DNA from: Alphaproteobacteria bacterium
Lineage (GTDB): Bacteria > Pseudomonadota > Alphaproteobacteria > GCA-2731375
Direction: 5' to 3'
DNA length: 34,438 nucleotides
Assembly (NCBI GenBank): GCA_030746295.1
Contig: JASLMY010000022.1
Location: forward strand, 1-34,438
Shown here: positions 23,882 to 31,991 of the stretch, one piece after another
Position numbering within the stretch: position 1 is the stretch's first letter
Layout: each line of letters opens with the position of its first letter
Position numbers and translations under genes: made by a program
The notes under the pieces: model-generated
The model's input: only the letters and a program-made list of their open reading frames with translations
Told to the model about the DNA's origin: nothing
The model's database searches: none

Positions 23882-25960
23882 ATGCTGCTGCTCGGCGTCG
23901 ACGTGGGCGGAACCTTCACCGATGTCGTCTACACCGACACCGAGGCCGGCACCGTCGAGATCCACAAGGTGCCGACCACGCCCGAGGACCCCTCGAAGGC
24001 GGCCGTCGCCGGCATCGAGGATATCTGCCGGCGCTTCGGCGTCGCGCCGGCGGAAATCGACCACGTCCTGCACGGCACCACGGTGGCGACCAACGCGGTG
24101 CTCGAATACGACGGCGCCGAAGCCGGCATGGTCACCACCGAGGGCTACCGCGACATCCTCCATATCGGCCGTCACCAGCGGCCGCAGAACTACTCCATCC
24201 GCCAGCAGATCCCCTGGCAGGACCGGCCCCTGATCCGCCGCCGCCACCGCCACACCGTGCCGGAGCGGCTGCGGCCGCCCCGAGGCGAGGTCGAGACGCC
24301 GCTCGACGAGGAGGCGGTGCGCCGCGCCGCGCGGGCGCTGAAGACGGCCGGCGTCCGCTCGGTCGCCGTCTGCTTTCTCTTCTCCTACCTGAACGACGCG
24401 CACGAAGCCCGCGCCCACGAGATCATCCTGGAGGAGCACCCCGACTGCTTCGTCACCACCTCGGCTTCGGTGGCGACCCAGTTCCGCGAGTTCGAGCGCT
24501 TTACCACGACGGCAATGAACGCCTTCATCGGCCCCCGGGTGCGCGACTACGTCGAGCGAATCGGCCAGGATTTGAGCCGGGTGGGCGTCGGCGCCGACCT
24601 ACACGTCATGTGCTCCAATGGTGGCGTCGCGACCGTGCAGATGGTCGCCGAGCGGCCGGTGATCACGCTCCTCTCGGGCCCCGCCGGCGGCGTCATCGGC
24701 GGCGCTTGGTCGGGCGCGGCGCTTGCGCGGCGGAACCTCATCACCTTCGACATGGGCGGCACCTCGGCCGACATTGGCATCGTCGCCGACGGTGTCTTTG
24801 CCGAGGCCAGCGCCAGGGATACCTGGATTGCCGGCTACCCCCTGCTGGTGCCGATGCTGGACATCCACACCATTGGCGCCGGCGGCGGCTCGATCGCCCA
24901 TGTCGACAGTGGCGGTGCCTTCCAGGTGGGCCCCGAGAGCGCCGGCGCCGTGCCGGGCCCGGCCGCCTATGGCCGCGGCGGCGACAAGCCGACGGTGACC
25001 GATGCCAACGTCGTGCTGGGACGTCTCGATCCCGAATTCTTCCTCGGCGGCGAGATGTCGCTCGATGTCGCGGCCGCCGAAAGGGCGATCGGCGGCCTTG
25101 CCGACACCCTTGGGCTCGAGCCGGCGGCGGCGGCCGAGGGCGTGCTTACCATCGTCACCGCCAACATGGCCAATGCGATCCATTCGCGGACGGTGCAGAA
25201 GGGCATCGACCCGCGCCAGTTCGCGCTCGTCGCCTTTGGCGGCGCCGGGCCGCTGCACGCGGTCCAGGTAGCACTTGCACTCGGTGTCGAGGAAGTGATC
25301 GTGCCGCGCTTCCCCGGCATCACCTCGGCCGTCGGCTTGCTGACGACGGACCTCAAGTACGACGCCATCCGGACCACCTTCCAGACCAGCGGCGACCTCG
25401 ACACCGCCCGCCTCGACGCCGATCTCGCCGCGATGGAGCGGGAGCTCTCCGAACGCTTCGCCGCCGACGGCATCGATGCCGTCGAGGTCGCCTTCGAACG
25501 CTTCGGCGATTTGCGCTACGTCGGCCAGGGCTACGAGCTTCGCGTCGCGGTCCCGCCCGGCAGCCTGAGCGAAGCCGTCACCCAAGAGGTCCTGGACGCC
25601 TTCCAAGCACAGCACGAGACCGAGTACGGCCACGCCTTCCCGGAAAGCCCGATCGAGATCGTCAACCTGCGCTGCGTCGGCGTCGGCCGGATGCCGAAGA
25701 TCACCCACTTCCGGGTCGATGGCGGCGCCGCCACGGAAGAGGCGTTGATCAAGCGGGGCCGCTGCCGCTTCCGAGCAGCGGGAAAGATGGAAGATTTCGA
25801 GACGCCGTTCTATGCCCGCGAGCGGCTGCCTATCGGCGACGAGATTGCCGGCCCGGCGATCATCGTGCAGAAGGATTCCACCACCGTGGTGCCGCCCGGC
25901 AGTGGTGCCCGGGCCGACGCGAGCGGCAACTTGATCGTCAGAATCGGGGAAGAGGCATGA
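23882..25960 (+). CDS. hyuA: hydantoinase/oxoprolinase-family subunit A (HyuA, ATP-dependent)
   Basis: I chose ATG 23882 (692 residues), which starts directly on the conserved LLLGVDVGGTFTD. ATG 23837 and 23804 are in frame but add no conserved residues. The ASKHA-type nucleotide fold is shown by DVGGTFTD (7-14) and DMGGTSAD (290-297), with the HGTTVATNAVLE block (64-75) and a glycine-rich LDIHTIGAGGGSIA. It belongs with N-methylhydantoinase A, 5-oxoprolinase and acetophenone carboxylase alpha, which phosphorylate an amide or enolate oxygen with ATP. Its stop overlaps the hyuB start (ATGA). The real substrate may be a hydantoin, a lactam or a ketone; the neighbours favour a cyclic ureide. Confidence 0.93.
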   Translation: MLLLGVDVGGTFTDVVYTDTEAGTVEIHKVPTTPEDPSKAAVAGIEDICRRFGVAPAEIDHVLHGTTVATNAVLEYDGAEAGMVTTEGYRDILHIGRHQRPQNYSIRQQIPWQDRPLIRRRHRHTVPERLRPPRGEVETPLDEEAVRRAARALKTAGVRSVAVCFLFSYLNDAHEARAHEIILEEHPDCFVTTSASVATQFREFERFTTTAMNAFIGPRVRDYVERIGQDLSRVGVGADLHVMCSNGGVATVQMVAERPVITLLSGPAGGVIGGAWSGAALARRNLITFDMGGTSADIGIVADGVFAEASARDTWIAGYPLLVPMLDIHTIGAGGGSIAHVDSGGAFQVGPESAGAVPGPAAYGRGGDKPTVTDANVVLGRLDPEFFLGGEMSLDVAAAERAIGGLADTLGLEPAAAAEGVLTIVTANMANAIHSRTVQKGIDPRQFALVAFGGAGPLHAVQVALALGVEEVIVPRFPGITSAVGLLTTDLKYDAIRTTFQTSGDLDTARLDADLAAMERELSERFAADGIDAVEVAFERFGDLRYVGQGYELRVAVPPGSLSEAVTQEVLDAFQAQHETEYGHAFPESPIEIVNLRCVGVGRMPKITHFRVDGGAATEEALIKRGRCRFRAAGKMEDFETPFYARERLPIGDEIAGPAIIVQKDSTTVVPPGSGARADASGNLIVRIGEEA

Positions 25961-27738
25961 GCGAGCGAGCCGGCCACGAATCGAACATCAGCGTCGATCC
26001 GGTGACGGCCAGCGTCGTCCAGGGCGCGCTGGAGAACATCGCCGTCGAGATGGGCTACAAGCTGATGCGGATGTCCTATTCCTCGATCATCCGGGAATCA
26101 GAGGATTTCGGCGCCGGCCTGGTCGATGCCGAGGGCCGGGGGCTCGCTGAATCGGCGCAGTCGACGCCGCTGCAGTCGGGGCCGATCCCGGGCTACGTCA
26201 AGGGCATGCTGCGGCAGTTGGCGGAGCGGGGCGAGGAGATCCATCCCGGCGACGTCATCATGCACAACGACGCCTATGCCGGGGCCAGCCACGGACCCGA
26301 CGTCGCCTTCGTCGTGCCCGTCTTCCATGACGACCGCCTCGCCGGTTTCTCCGTCACCACGGCGCACCACCTCGACATCGGCGCCCTGACGCCCGGCAGC
26401 TGCGGTATTGTCGATGCCATCGACGCCTATGCCGAGGGCCTGCAGTTCAAAGCCATCAAGGTCTACGACCGGGGCCAACGCGTCGCCCCGGTCTGGCAGA
26501 TGCTGCGCGACAACATCCGTGCGTCCGACCTGGTGGTCGGCGATATGGAAGCGCAGGTCGCGGCCGGCCGGATCGGCGCCGAGCGCTTCCTGGAGCTGAT
26601 CGAGCGCCATGGCCGGGACCGTTTCGAGGCCGCGGCCGAGACCGTGATGCGCCGCGCCGAGCAGATGATGCGGAACGCCATCGCCGCCGTGCCCGACGGC
26701 GAGTACCGGGCCGAGACCTTCATCGACGGCTTCCTGAACGATTCCGACCCCGGCCGCCGCGAACTGCCCATCGTCGCCACCGTCAAGGTTGCGCGCGACG
26801 AGATCACGGTCGACCTCACCGGCACCGCAGACCAGGTCGTCGACCGCCCGATCAACATGCCCTTCGTCGGCACCGTCGACGTCGCCGTCTGGCTGACGAT
26901 CCGCTCGGTGCTGCTCGATACCGCGACGCACGGTCATATCCCGGTGAACGACGGTCTGACCCGGCCGATCCATATCACCGCGCCCAAGGGCTGCCTTGCC
27001 AACCCGATCTTTCCGGCGCCGACGATCGCCCGCTTCTGTCCCGGCAACCAGCTCTCCGACACGGTGATGAAGGCCCTGGCGCAGGCCGTGCCCGACAAGG
27101 TCTCGGCCGGGATCGGCAACCTGCGCGTCCTCGCCTTCTCGGGCATCAACGGCGAGACCCACTGGGTCCATATGGAGATCGGCGAGGGCAGCTACGGCGG
27201 CCGGCACGAGATGGACGGCATGGACGCGGTCGATACCCTCTATGCCAACACCCGCAACAACCCGATCGAGGACATCGAGACCCATCTGCCGCTCCGGGTC
27301 GACCGCTACGAGCTGCGCCAGGACGCCTGCGGTGCCGGCAAATGGAGGGGTGGCCTGGGCTCGGTCCGCGAGTTCGTCTTCCTCTCCGACGGCGGCTGCT
27401 CGATCGAAGGCGAGGGCCACCGCTACCGCCCCTGGGGCTTCGCCGGTGGCACCGAGGGCTGGACCGCCGCGATCCGAATGGAGGACGCCGAAGGCGATGC
27501 CGAGGACCTGCCTTCGAAGGTGCCCTACAAGGCCGCGAAGGCGGGCGACCGCTACGTCTGCGTCGGCCCGTCGGGCGGCGGCTACGGCCCGCCCTTCGAG
27601 CGCGCGCCCGAGAAGGTCCGCGACGACGTCCTCGACGGCTTCATCAGCCGCGAGATCGCCGCCCACGACTACGGCGTCGTTATCACCGAGGCGGGCGAGC
27701 TCGACGCCGAGGCCACGGCCGCGGCGCGTAGCGCCTGA
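25957..27738 (+). CDS. hyuB: hydantoinase/oxoprolinase-family subunit B (HyuB)
   Basis: ATG 25957 overlaps the hyuA stop. The 593-residue protein is the HyuB type, with DPVTASVVQGALENIAVEMG near the N-terminus, the metal-site block GDVIMHNDAYAGASHGPD and the HLDIGALTPGS stretch, and a C-terminal GAGKWRGGLGSVREF typical of the family. With HyuA it forms an ATP-hydrolysing cyclic-amide opening or carboxylating complex. Co-translation with hyuA is evident from the overlap. The racemase-fold gene follows 17 bp later. Confidence 0.94.
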   Translation: MSERAGHESNISVDPVTASVVQGALENIAVEMGYKLMRMSYSSIIRESEDFGAGLVDAEGRGLAESAQSTPLQSGPIPGYVKGMLRQLAERGEEIHPGDVIMHNDAYAGASHGPDVAFVVPVFHDDRLAGFSVTTAHHLDIGALTPGSCGIVDAIDAYAEGLQFKAIKVYDRGQRVAPVWQMLRDNIRASDLVVGDMEAQVAAGRIGAERFLELIERHGRDRFEAAAETVMRRAEQMMRNAIAAVPDGEYRAETFIDGFLNDSDPGRRELPIVATVKVARDEITVDLTGTADQVVDRPINMPFVGTVDVAVWLTIRSVLLDTATHGHIPVNDGLTRPIHITAPKGCLANPIFPAPTIARFCPGNQLSDTVMKALAQAVPDKVSAGIGNLRVLAFSGINGETHWVHMEIGEGSYGGRHEMDGMDAVDTLYANTRNNPIEDIETHLPLRVDRYELRQDACGAGKWRGGLGSVREFVFLSDGGCSIEGEGHRYRPWGFAGGTEGWTAAIRMEDAEGDAEDLPSKVPYKAAKAGDRYVCVGPSGGGYGPPFERAPEKVRDDVLDGFISREIAAHDYGVVITEAGELDAEATAAARSA

Positions 27739-27755
27739 GCGGCGGCATTCGCGAA

Positions 27756-28499
27756 ATGCGGCTCAAAGTCGTCAACCCCAACACCAGCGCCGCCATGACC
27801 GAGGGAATCGGCCAGGCGGCCCGCTCGGTGGCGCGGGCCGGGACAGAGATCGTCGCCGTCAGGCCCGAGTTCGGCCCCAGCACGATCGAGTCTTACTACG
27901 ACGCCCATCTGGCGGCACCGGGCATCATCGACGAGGTTGTCAAGGGCGAGGCCGAGAGCATCGATGCCTTCGTCATCGCCGGCTTCCTGGACCCCGCCTT
28001 GCAAGCCTGCCGCGAGGCAACCTCGCGGCCGGTCGTCGGCGCCGGCGAGGCCGCGCTCGACGTCGCCTCGATGCTGGCCGCCAGGTACGCCATCGTCACC
28101 GTGCTGCCGAGGGTTCGCGTCCAGATCGAGGAGATGGTTCGGGCTTACGGCTGCGAAGGCAAAGTCACGAGCGTCCGGACGACGCCGCTGTCGGTCCACG
28201 AGATCGCTGCCGACCCGACCGGGACGGCGGAGACTCTTGGCGCCGAGGCCAAGCGCGCCAAGGCCGAAGACGGCGCCGAGGCGATCGTCCTCGGCTGCGC
28301 CGGCTTTGCCGATTTCGCCTTGGAGCTGGAGGCCGAGCTGGAGATGCCGGTGCTCGACGGCGTCGTCTGCGCGGTGAAGCTGGCCGAGGCCTTGGTCGAG
28401 CTCGGCAAGCGCACGAGCAAGACCCTGACCTATCGTGTGCCCGAGGCCAAGCCGTTCACCGGCATCCTCGAGCGGTTCGGCAATTCGGAGCCGGAGTGA
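27756..28499 (+). CDS. Asp/Glu/hydantoin racemase-superfamily protein lacking the first catalytic Cys
   Basis: The 247-residue protein starts with VVNPNTSAAMTEGI, the usual first motif of hydantoin racemases. The second catalytic cysteine is present (Cys181 in IVLGCAGFADF), but the first is not: the stretch reads FVIAGFLDPAL with Gly76 where hydantoin and allantoin racemases have Cys76 (ACFxDP). Other cysteines are Cys85 and Cys133. Arylmalonate decarboxylase has the same Gly-plus-one-Cys pattern and is not a racemase. The gene sits between hyuB and the hydantoinase, starting 17 bp after hyuB and overlapping the hydantoinase start (TGATG), so it belongs to the pathway. It could be a decarboxylase-like or one-base enzyme, or use Cys85. 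I cannot tell which. Confidence 0.88.
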   Translation: MRLKVVNPNTSAAMTEGIGQAARSVARAGTEIVAVRPEFGPSTIESYYDAHLAAPGIIDEVVKGEAESIDAFVIAGFLDPALQACREATSRPVVGAGEAALDVASMLAARYAIVTVLPRVRVQIEEMVRAYGCEGKVTSVRTTPLSVHEIAADPTGTAETLGAEAKRAKAEDGAEAIVLGCAGFADFALELEAELEMPVLDGVVCAVKLAEALVELGKRTSKTLTYRVPEAKPFTGILERFGNSEPE

Positions 28500-29947
28500 T
28501 GACCGAGCTCGATCTCGTGGTCCGCAATGGCACCGTGGTGACCGCAACCGACACCGTGGCGCAGGACATCGGCGTCAAGGACGGCCGGATCGTAGCACTG
28601 GGCCGGTCGTTGCCGGCAGGGGGCCGAGAGATCGACGCCACGGCCAAGTACGTGCTGCCGGGCGGCGTCGATTCCCACGTCCATATCGAGCAGGACTCGA
28701 CCGAGACCGGGGCCTGGCCCGGGACCGACTTCCATTCGACGACCGTGTCAGCGGCCTGCGGCGGCACGACGACGCTGATCCCCTTCGTCCGCCAGACCAA
28801 GGGACAGTCGCTGCGCCAGGCGGTGGCCGAGTATCGCCGCCGGCCCGAGGGCAAGGCGGTGATCGACTACGCCCTGCATCTGATCGTCACCGATCCGACG
28901 GCGGGCGTCTTGGGCCAGGAGCTCCCGGCCCTGGTCGAGGACGGCTACACCTCCGTCAAGGTCTACATGACCTATGCGTCGATGATGCTGAGCGACTATC
29001 AGATCCTAGAGGTGATGGCGGCGGCCAGGCGCCACGGCGCCATGGTGATGATCCACGCCGAGAACGCCGACTGCATCACCTGGCTGACCGAGAAGCTGCT
29101 GGAAAGCGGGCGCACGGCGCCGAAGTTCAAGGGCGTGGCGCACCAGCCGGCGGTCGAGCGCGAGGCGACGCACCGGGCCATCACGCTCGCGGAAATCGCC
29201 GACGTCGAGGTCCTGATCGTACATGTCGCCAGCGGCGAGGCAGCCGAGATGATCCGCTGGGCCCAGGATCGCGGCCTCAAGGTTCTGGGCGAGACTTGCC
29301 CGCAATACCTCTTCCTGACCGAGGCCGACCTCGACAAGCAGGGGCTTGAAGGGGCGAAGTGCCTCTGCGCGCCGCCACCCGGCAGTCCCGAGAATCAAGA
29401 GGCACTCTGGCAGGCCCTCTCGGCCGGGGCCTTCCAAGTCTACTCTTCCGATCACGCCGCCTTCCGCCACGACGACCCCAACGGCAAGCTGATCGAGGGC
29501 CCGGCAACGCCCTTCCACCGCATCACCAACGGCGTCCCCGGCGTCGAGACCCGGATGCCGTTGCTGTTCTCGGAGGCACTGAAGGGCGAGCGGCTGGACC
29601 TTAACCGCTTCGTCGCCGTGGCCGCGACCAACCCCGCTAAAATCTATGGCCTTTACCCACGTAAGGGCACGATCGAGGTCGGCAGCGATGCCGACTTCGC
29701 CGTCTGGGACCCGGCGCGCGCGGTCACCATAGCGATCGACCGACTGCACGACGGCATGGACTACACGCCCTACGAGGGCCAGACGGTCCAGGGCTGGCCG
29801 GTGACCACGGTCTCGCGCGGCGAGGTCATTTGGCACGATGGTACATTCGTCGGCGCCGCTGGTCGCGGCCAGTTCCTGCCCTGCGAGCGGCCCCGGCCGG
29901 CGCGGGAGAGCGACCTTCTCGATGACCGCGCCATCGCCAAGGACTGA
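28499..29947 (+). CDS. D-hydantoinase/dihydropyrimidinase
   Basis: ATG 28499 overlaps the racemase-like stop. The 482-residue protein carries a complete binuclear zinc site: His60 and His62 (DSHVHIEQ), carboxylated Lys154 (SVKVYMTYASM), His186 (MIHAENAD), His242 (IVHVASGEA) and Asp318 (YSSDHAAF). Length and motifs fit dihydropyrimidinase/D-hydantoinase, which opens hydantoins or dihydropyrimidines without ATP to give carbamoyl acids. The D-carbamoylase at 2595-3551 would accept the product. It shares the operon with ATP-dependent HyuAB, so two kinds of ring-opening enzyme occur together. Substrate preference (hydantoin or pyrimidine) is not readable. Confidence 0.93.
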   Translation: MTELDLVVRNGTVVTATDTVAQDIGVKDGRIVALGRSLPAGGREIDATAKYVLPGGVDSHVHIEQDSTETGAWPGTDFHSTTVSAACGGTTTLIPFVRQTKGQSLRQAVAEYRRRPEGKAVIDYALHLIVTDPTAGVLGQELPALVEDGYTSVKVYMTYASMMLSDYQILEVMAAARRHGAMVMIHAENADCITWLTEKLLESGRTAPKFKGVAHQPAVEREATHRAITLAEIADVEVLIVHVASGEAAEMIRWAQDRGLKVLGETCPQYLFLTEADLDKQGLEGAKCLCAPPPGSPENQEALWQALSAGAFQVYSSDHAAFRHDDPNGKLIEGPATPFHRITNGVPGVETRMPLLFSEALKGERLDLNRFVAVAATNPAKIYGLYPRKGTIEVGSDADFAVWDPARAVTIAIDRLHDGMDYTPYEGQTVQGWPVTTVSRGEVIWHDGTFVGAAGRGQFLPCERPRPARESDLLDDRAIAKD

Positions 29948-29969
29948 GGGCGGGCGCGGAAAGGCGGCG

Positions 29970-30803
29970 ATGCGCGCACGATCCCAAGCAAGACCCCGCC
30001 TTCGCCTGGATCTGATCGCCGCCTGCATCTACCTGCTGTTGCCGAGCAGTGGCAGCGCCGAGGAGCGCAAGGTCGATCTGGAGTTGGTGCTGGCGGCCGA
30101 CATCTCGGGCAGCATGGACTTGCAGGAAGCGGCTTTGCAGCGCCAGGGCTTCGTCGAGGCCCTGCGCCACCCGGACGTGATCGCAGCGATCCGTCGCGGC
30201 CGGCTCGGCCGCATCGCCGTCACCTACATGGAATGGGCCGGCGAGCACCACCAGGCCACCCTCGTCGACTGGGCCGAGATCGGCGACAAGGCGAGTGCCG
30301 CCGCCTTCGCAGACGCCGTCTCGAAGCCACCGGTGATGACCGAACTCTGGACCTCGATCAGCAGCATCATCGCCGTCGCCGCCGGGCGATTCCAGGACAA
30401 CGACTTCCGGGGTGCCAGGCGCATCATCGACATCTCCGGCGACGGTCCCAACAACAAGGGTGCCTACGTCGTCGACGCCCGCGACCGAGCGCTGATGGAC
30501 GGCATCACAATCAACGGCCTGCCGATCGTCAACGACCGCCTCGGTCCCTACGGCTTCCCGCCGCTGCCGAACCTGGACCTCTACTACGAGGACTGCGTCA
30601 TCGGCGGCGAGGGTGCCTTCGTCGTCGTCGCCAACGGTTTCGTGGACTTCGCCCGCGCCATCCGCCGCAAGATGGTGCTGGAGATTGCCCACCGCCCGCC
30701 CTTGCCTCGCTTCCTCTGGCGGGTGGCAGAGCGGCCTCGCCCGCCCTGCAACGCCGGCGAGCTACAGCTGCAGAAATGGCGCCCCATGATGTACGATTTC
30801 TGA
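29970..30803 (+). CDS. DUF1194-family von Willebrand factor A domain protein, exported
   Basis: ATG 29970 (277 residues) is preceded by GAAAGG and opens a signal-peptide-like segment: basic residues, then LDLIAACIYLLL and cleavage near residue 30. The vWA domain begins at VDLELVLAADISGSMD with the MIDAS motif DISGS (44-48), followed by SGDGPNNKG and a C-terminal MYDF. This is the DUF1194 family (vWA-type proteins found mainly in Alphaproteobacteria), whose role is unknown; by MIDAS chemistry it should bind a metal and a partner protein outside the cytoplasm. It lies 22 bp after the hydantoinase and 12 bp before the MetE-like gene, so it is in the operon, with no obvious catabolic job. Confidence 0.88.
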   Translation: MRARSQARPRLRLDLIAACIYLLLPSSGSAEERKVDLELVLAADISGSMDLQEAALQRQGFVEALRHPDVIAAIRRGRLGRIAVTYMEWAGEHHQATLVDWAEIGDKASAAAFADAVSKPPVMTELWTSISSIIAVAAGRFQDNDFRGARRIIDISGDGPNNKGAYVVDARDRALMDGITINGLPIVNDRLGPYGFPPLPNLDLYYEDCVIGGEGAFVVVANGFVDFARAIRRKMVLEIAHRPPLPRFLWRVAERPRPPCNAGELQLQKWRPMMYDF

Positions 30804-30815
30804 GGGGAGGTGCCC

Positions 30816-31925
30816 ATGCTCGAAGCGCACACGGATGTCGTCGGCAGCCTGCTCCGCCCGCCCGAGCTGCTGCAGGCGCGGGCCGAGCTGGCCGAGGGCC
30901 GCCTGACAGCGCCGGAGTTCAAGCGCATCGAGGACCGGGCCGTCGACGCGGCCGTCGCTTTGCAGGAGGACGCCGGCCTCGAGGTCGTCACCGACGGCGA
31001 AATGCGCCGGCTGTCGTTCCAAGCCGAGATGGTGGAAGCGGTCGAGGGCTTCGGCGACTGGGACATCGACGCCTTTCTCTGGGGTGACTGGCAGGGCGAC
31101 GACGCCGTCGGCGCCTCGCGGCGCGGGCGCCCGGCCGACCTGGGCGTCACCGGTCGCCTCAAGCGCAAGCGGCACCTGGCGGTGGAGGAGTTCGTGTATC
31201 TCAGGGTCCGGACCTCGAAGATCGCCAAGGTGACGCTGCCGAGCCCGAGCCTCTTCGCGAACTTCTGGTCCCCGGAGCGCTCCACCGGCGCCTACGCCAC
31301 GCTGGAGTCCTTCCTCGCCGACGTCACGACGATCCTGCGCGATGAGGTCGCGGAGCTGGCCCGCCTGGGCGCCACCTACATCCAGATCGACGCGCCCCAC
31401 TATCCCCTGCTTCTCGACCAGGCGACCCGAGCCTTCTACGAAGCGCGCGGCTGGTCGCTCGACGACTGGCTGAGGCTCGGGATCGAGCTCGACAACGCGG
31501 TCATGGAGGGGTTCCCGGACGTCACCTTCGGTTTCCACCTCTGCCGTGGCAACCAGGGCAGCCGCTGGCTGACCGAAGGCGGCTATGACCCGATCGCCCG
31601 GCCGATCTTCCAGGGCATCCAGGCGGAGCGGCTGCTCTTGGAATACGACGACGCCCGCTCCGGCACCTTCGAGCCCTTGGCGCACGTCCCCGACGACAAG
31701 GTCGTGGTCCTGGGCCTCGTCACCACCAAGCGCGGCAATTTGGAGAGCCTCGACGAGCTTGTCGGCCGGATCGAGGCCGCCAGCCGCTTCATGCCGCGCG
31801 ACCGCCTGGCGTTGAGCCCGCAATGCGGCTTCGCCACCTCGGTCGTCGGCAACAACCTCACCATCGACGAGCAGCGCCGGAAGCTCGAGCTGATCGCCGC
31901 CACCGCGGCCAGAGTCTGGTCCTAG
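30816..31925 (+). CDS. MetE C-terminal-domain-like zinc enzyme (cobalamin-independent methionine synthase family)
   Basis: ATG 30816 (369 residues) has GAGGGGAGG upstream; a GTG at 30810 is also in frame. It is a single MetE C-terminal barrel with the zinc ligands His241 and Cys243 (FGFHLCRGN), Glu276 (LLLEYDDA) and Cys337 (LSPQCGF). It also has TDVVGSLLRPPELL at the start and IQIDAPHYPLL at 189-199. The size matches epoxyalkane:CoM transferase and other stand-alone MetE-like proteins, which alkylate or cleave a thiol. Real methionine synthase MetE is about 750 residues. Here it lies 12 bp after the vWA gene and 66 bp before the DadA-like gene. The substrate is unknown; a thiol-dependent step on a carbamoyl or methyl intermediate is possible. 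Confidence 0.88.
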   Translation: MLEAHTDVVGSLLRPPELLQARAELAEGRLTAPEFKRIEDRAVDAAVALQEDAGLEVVTDGEMRRLSFQAEMVEAVEGFGDWDIDAFLWGDWQGDDAVGASRRGRPADLGVTGRLKRKRHLAVEEFVYLRVRTSKIAKVTLPSPSLFANFWSPERSTGAYATLESFLADVTTILRDEVAELARLGATYIQIDAPHYPLLLDQATRAFYEARGWSLDDWLRLGIELDNAVMEGFPDVTFGFHLCRGNQGSRWLTEGGYDPIARPIFQGIQAERLLLEYDDARSGTFEPLAHVPDDKVVVLGLVTTKRGNLESLDELVGRIEAASRFMPRDRLALSPQCGFATSVVGNNLTIDEQRRKLELIAATAARVWS

Positions 31926-31991
31926 TCCGTCTTCGAACGAGACCGAATCACCCGCTTCTACCTATCCCTATCGCAGAGAGACCAAAGGGCC

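Noticed and set aside
24599..25708. Long antisense open frame opposite hyuA
   Set aside because: It overlaps a strong conserved gene, has a low-complexity Ala/Arg/Gly/Asp-rich product and no motif. It is a shadow of GC-rich coding on the other strand.
26098..27666. Long antisense open frame opposite hyuB
   Set aside because: Same reasons: full overlap with a recognised gene and a composition typical of reverse-strand shadows.
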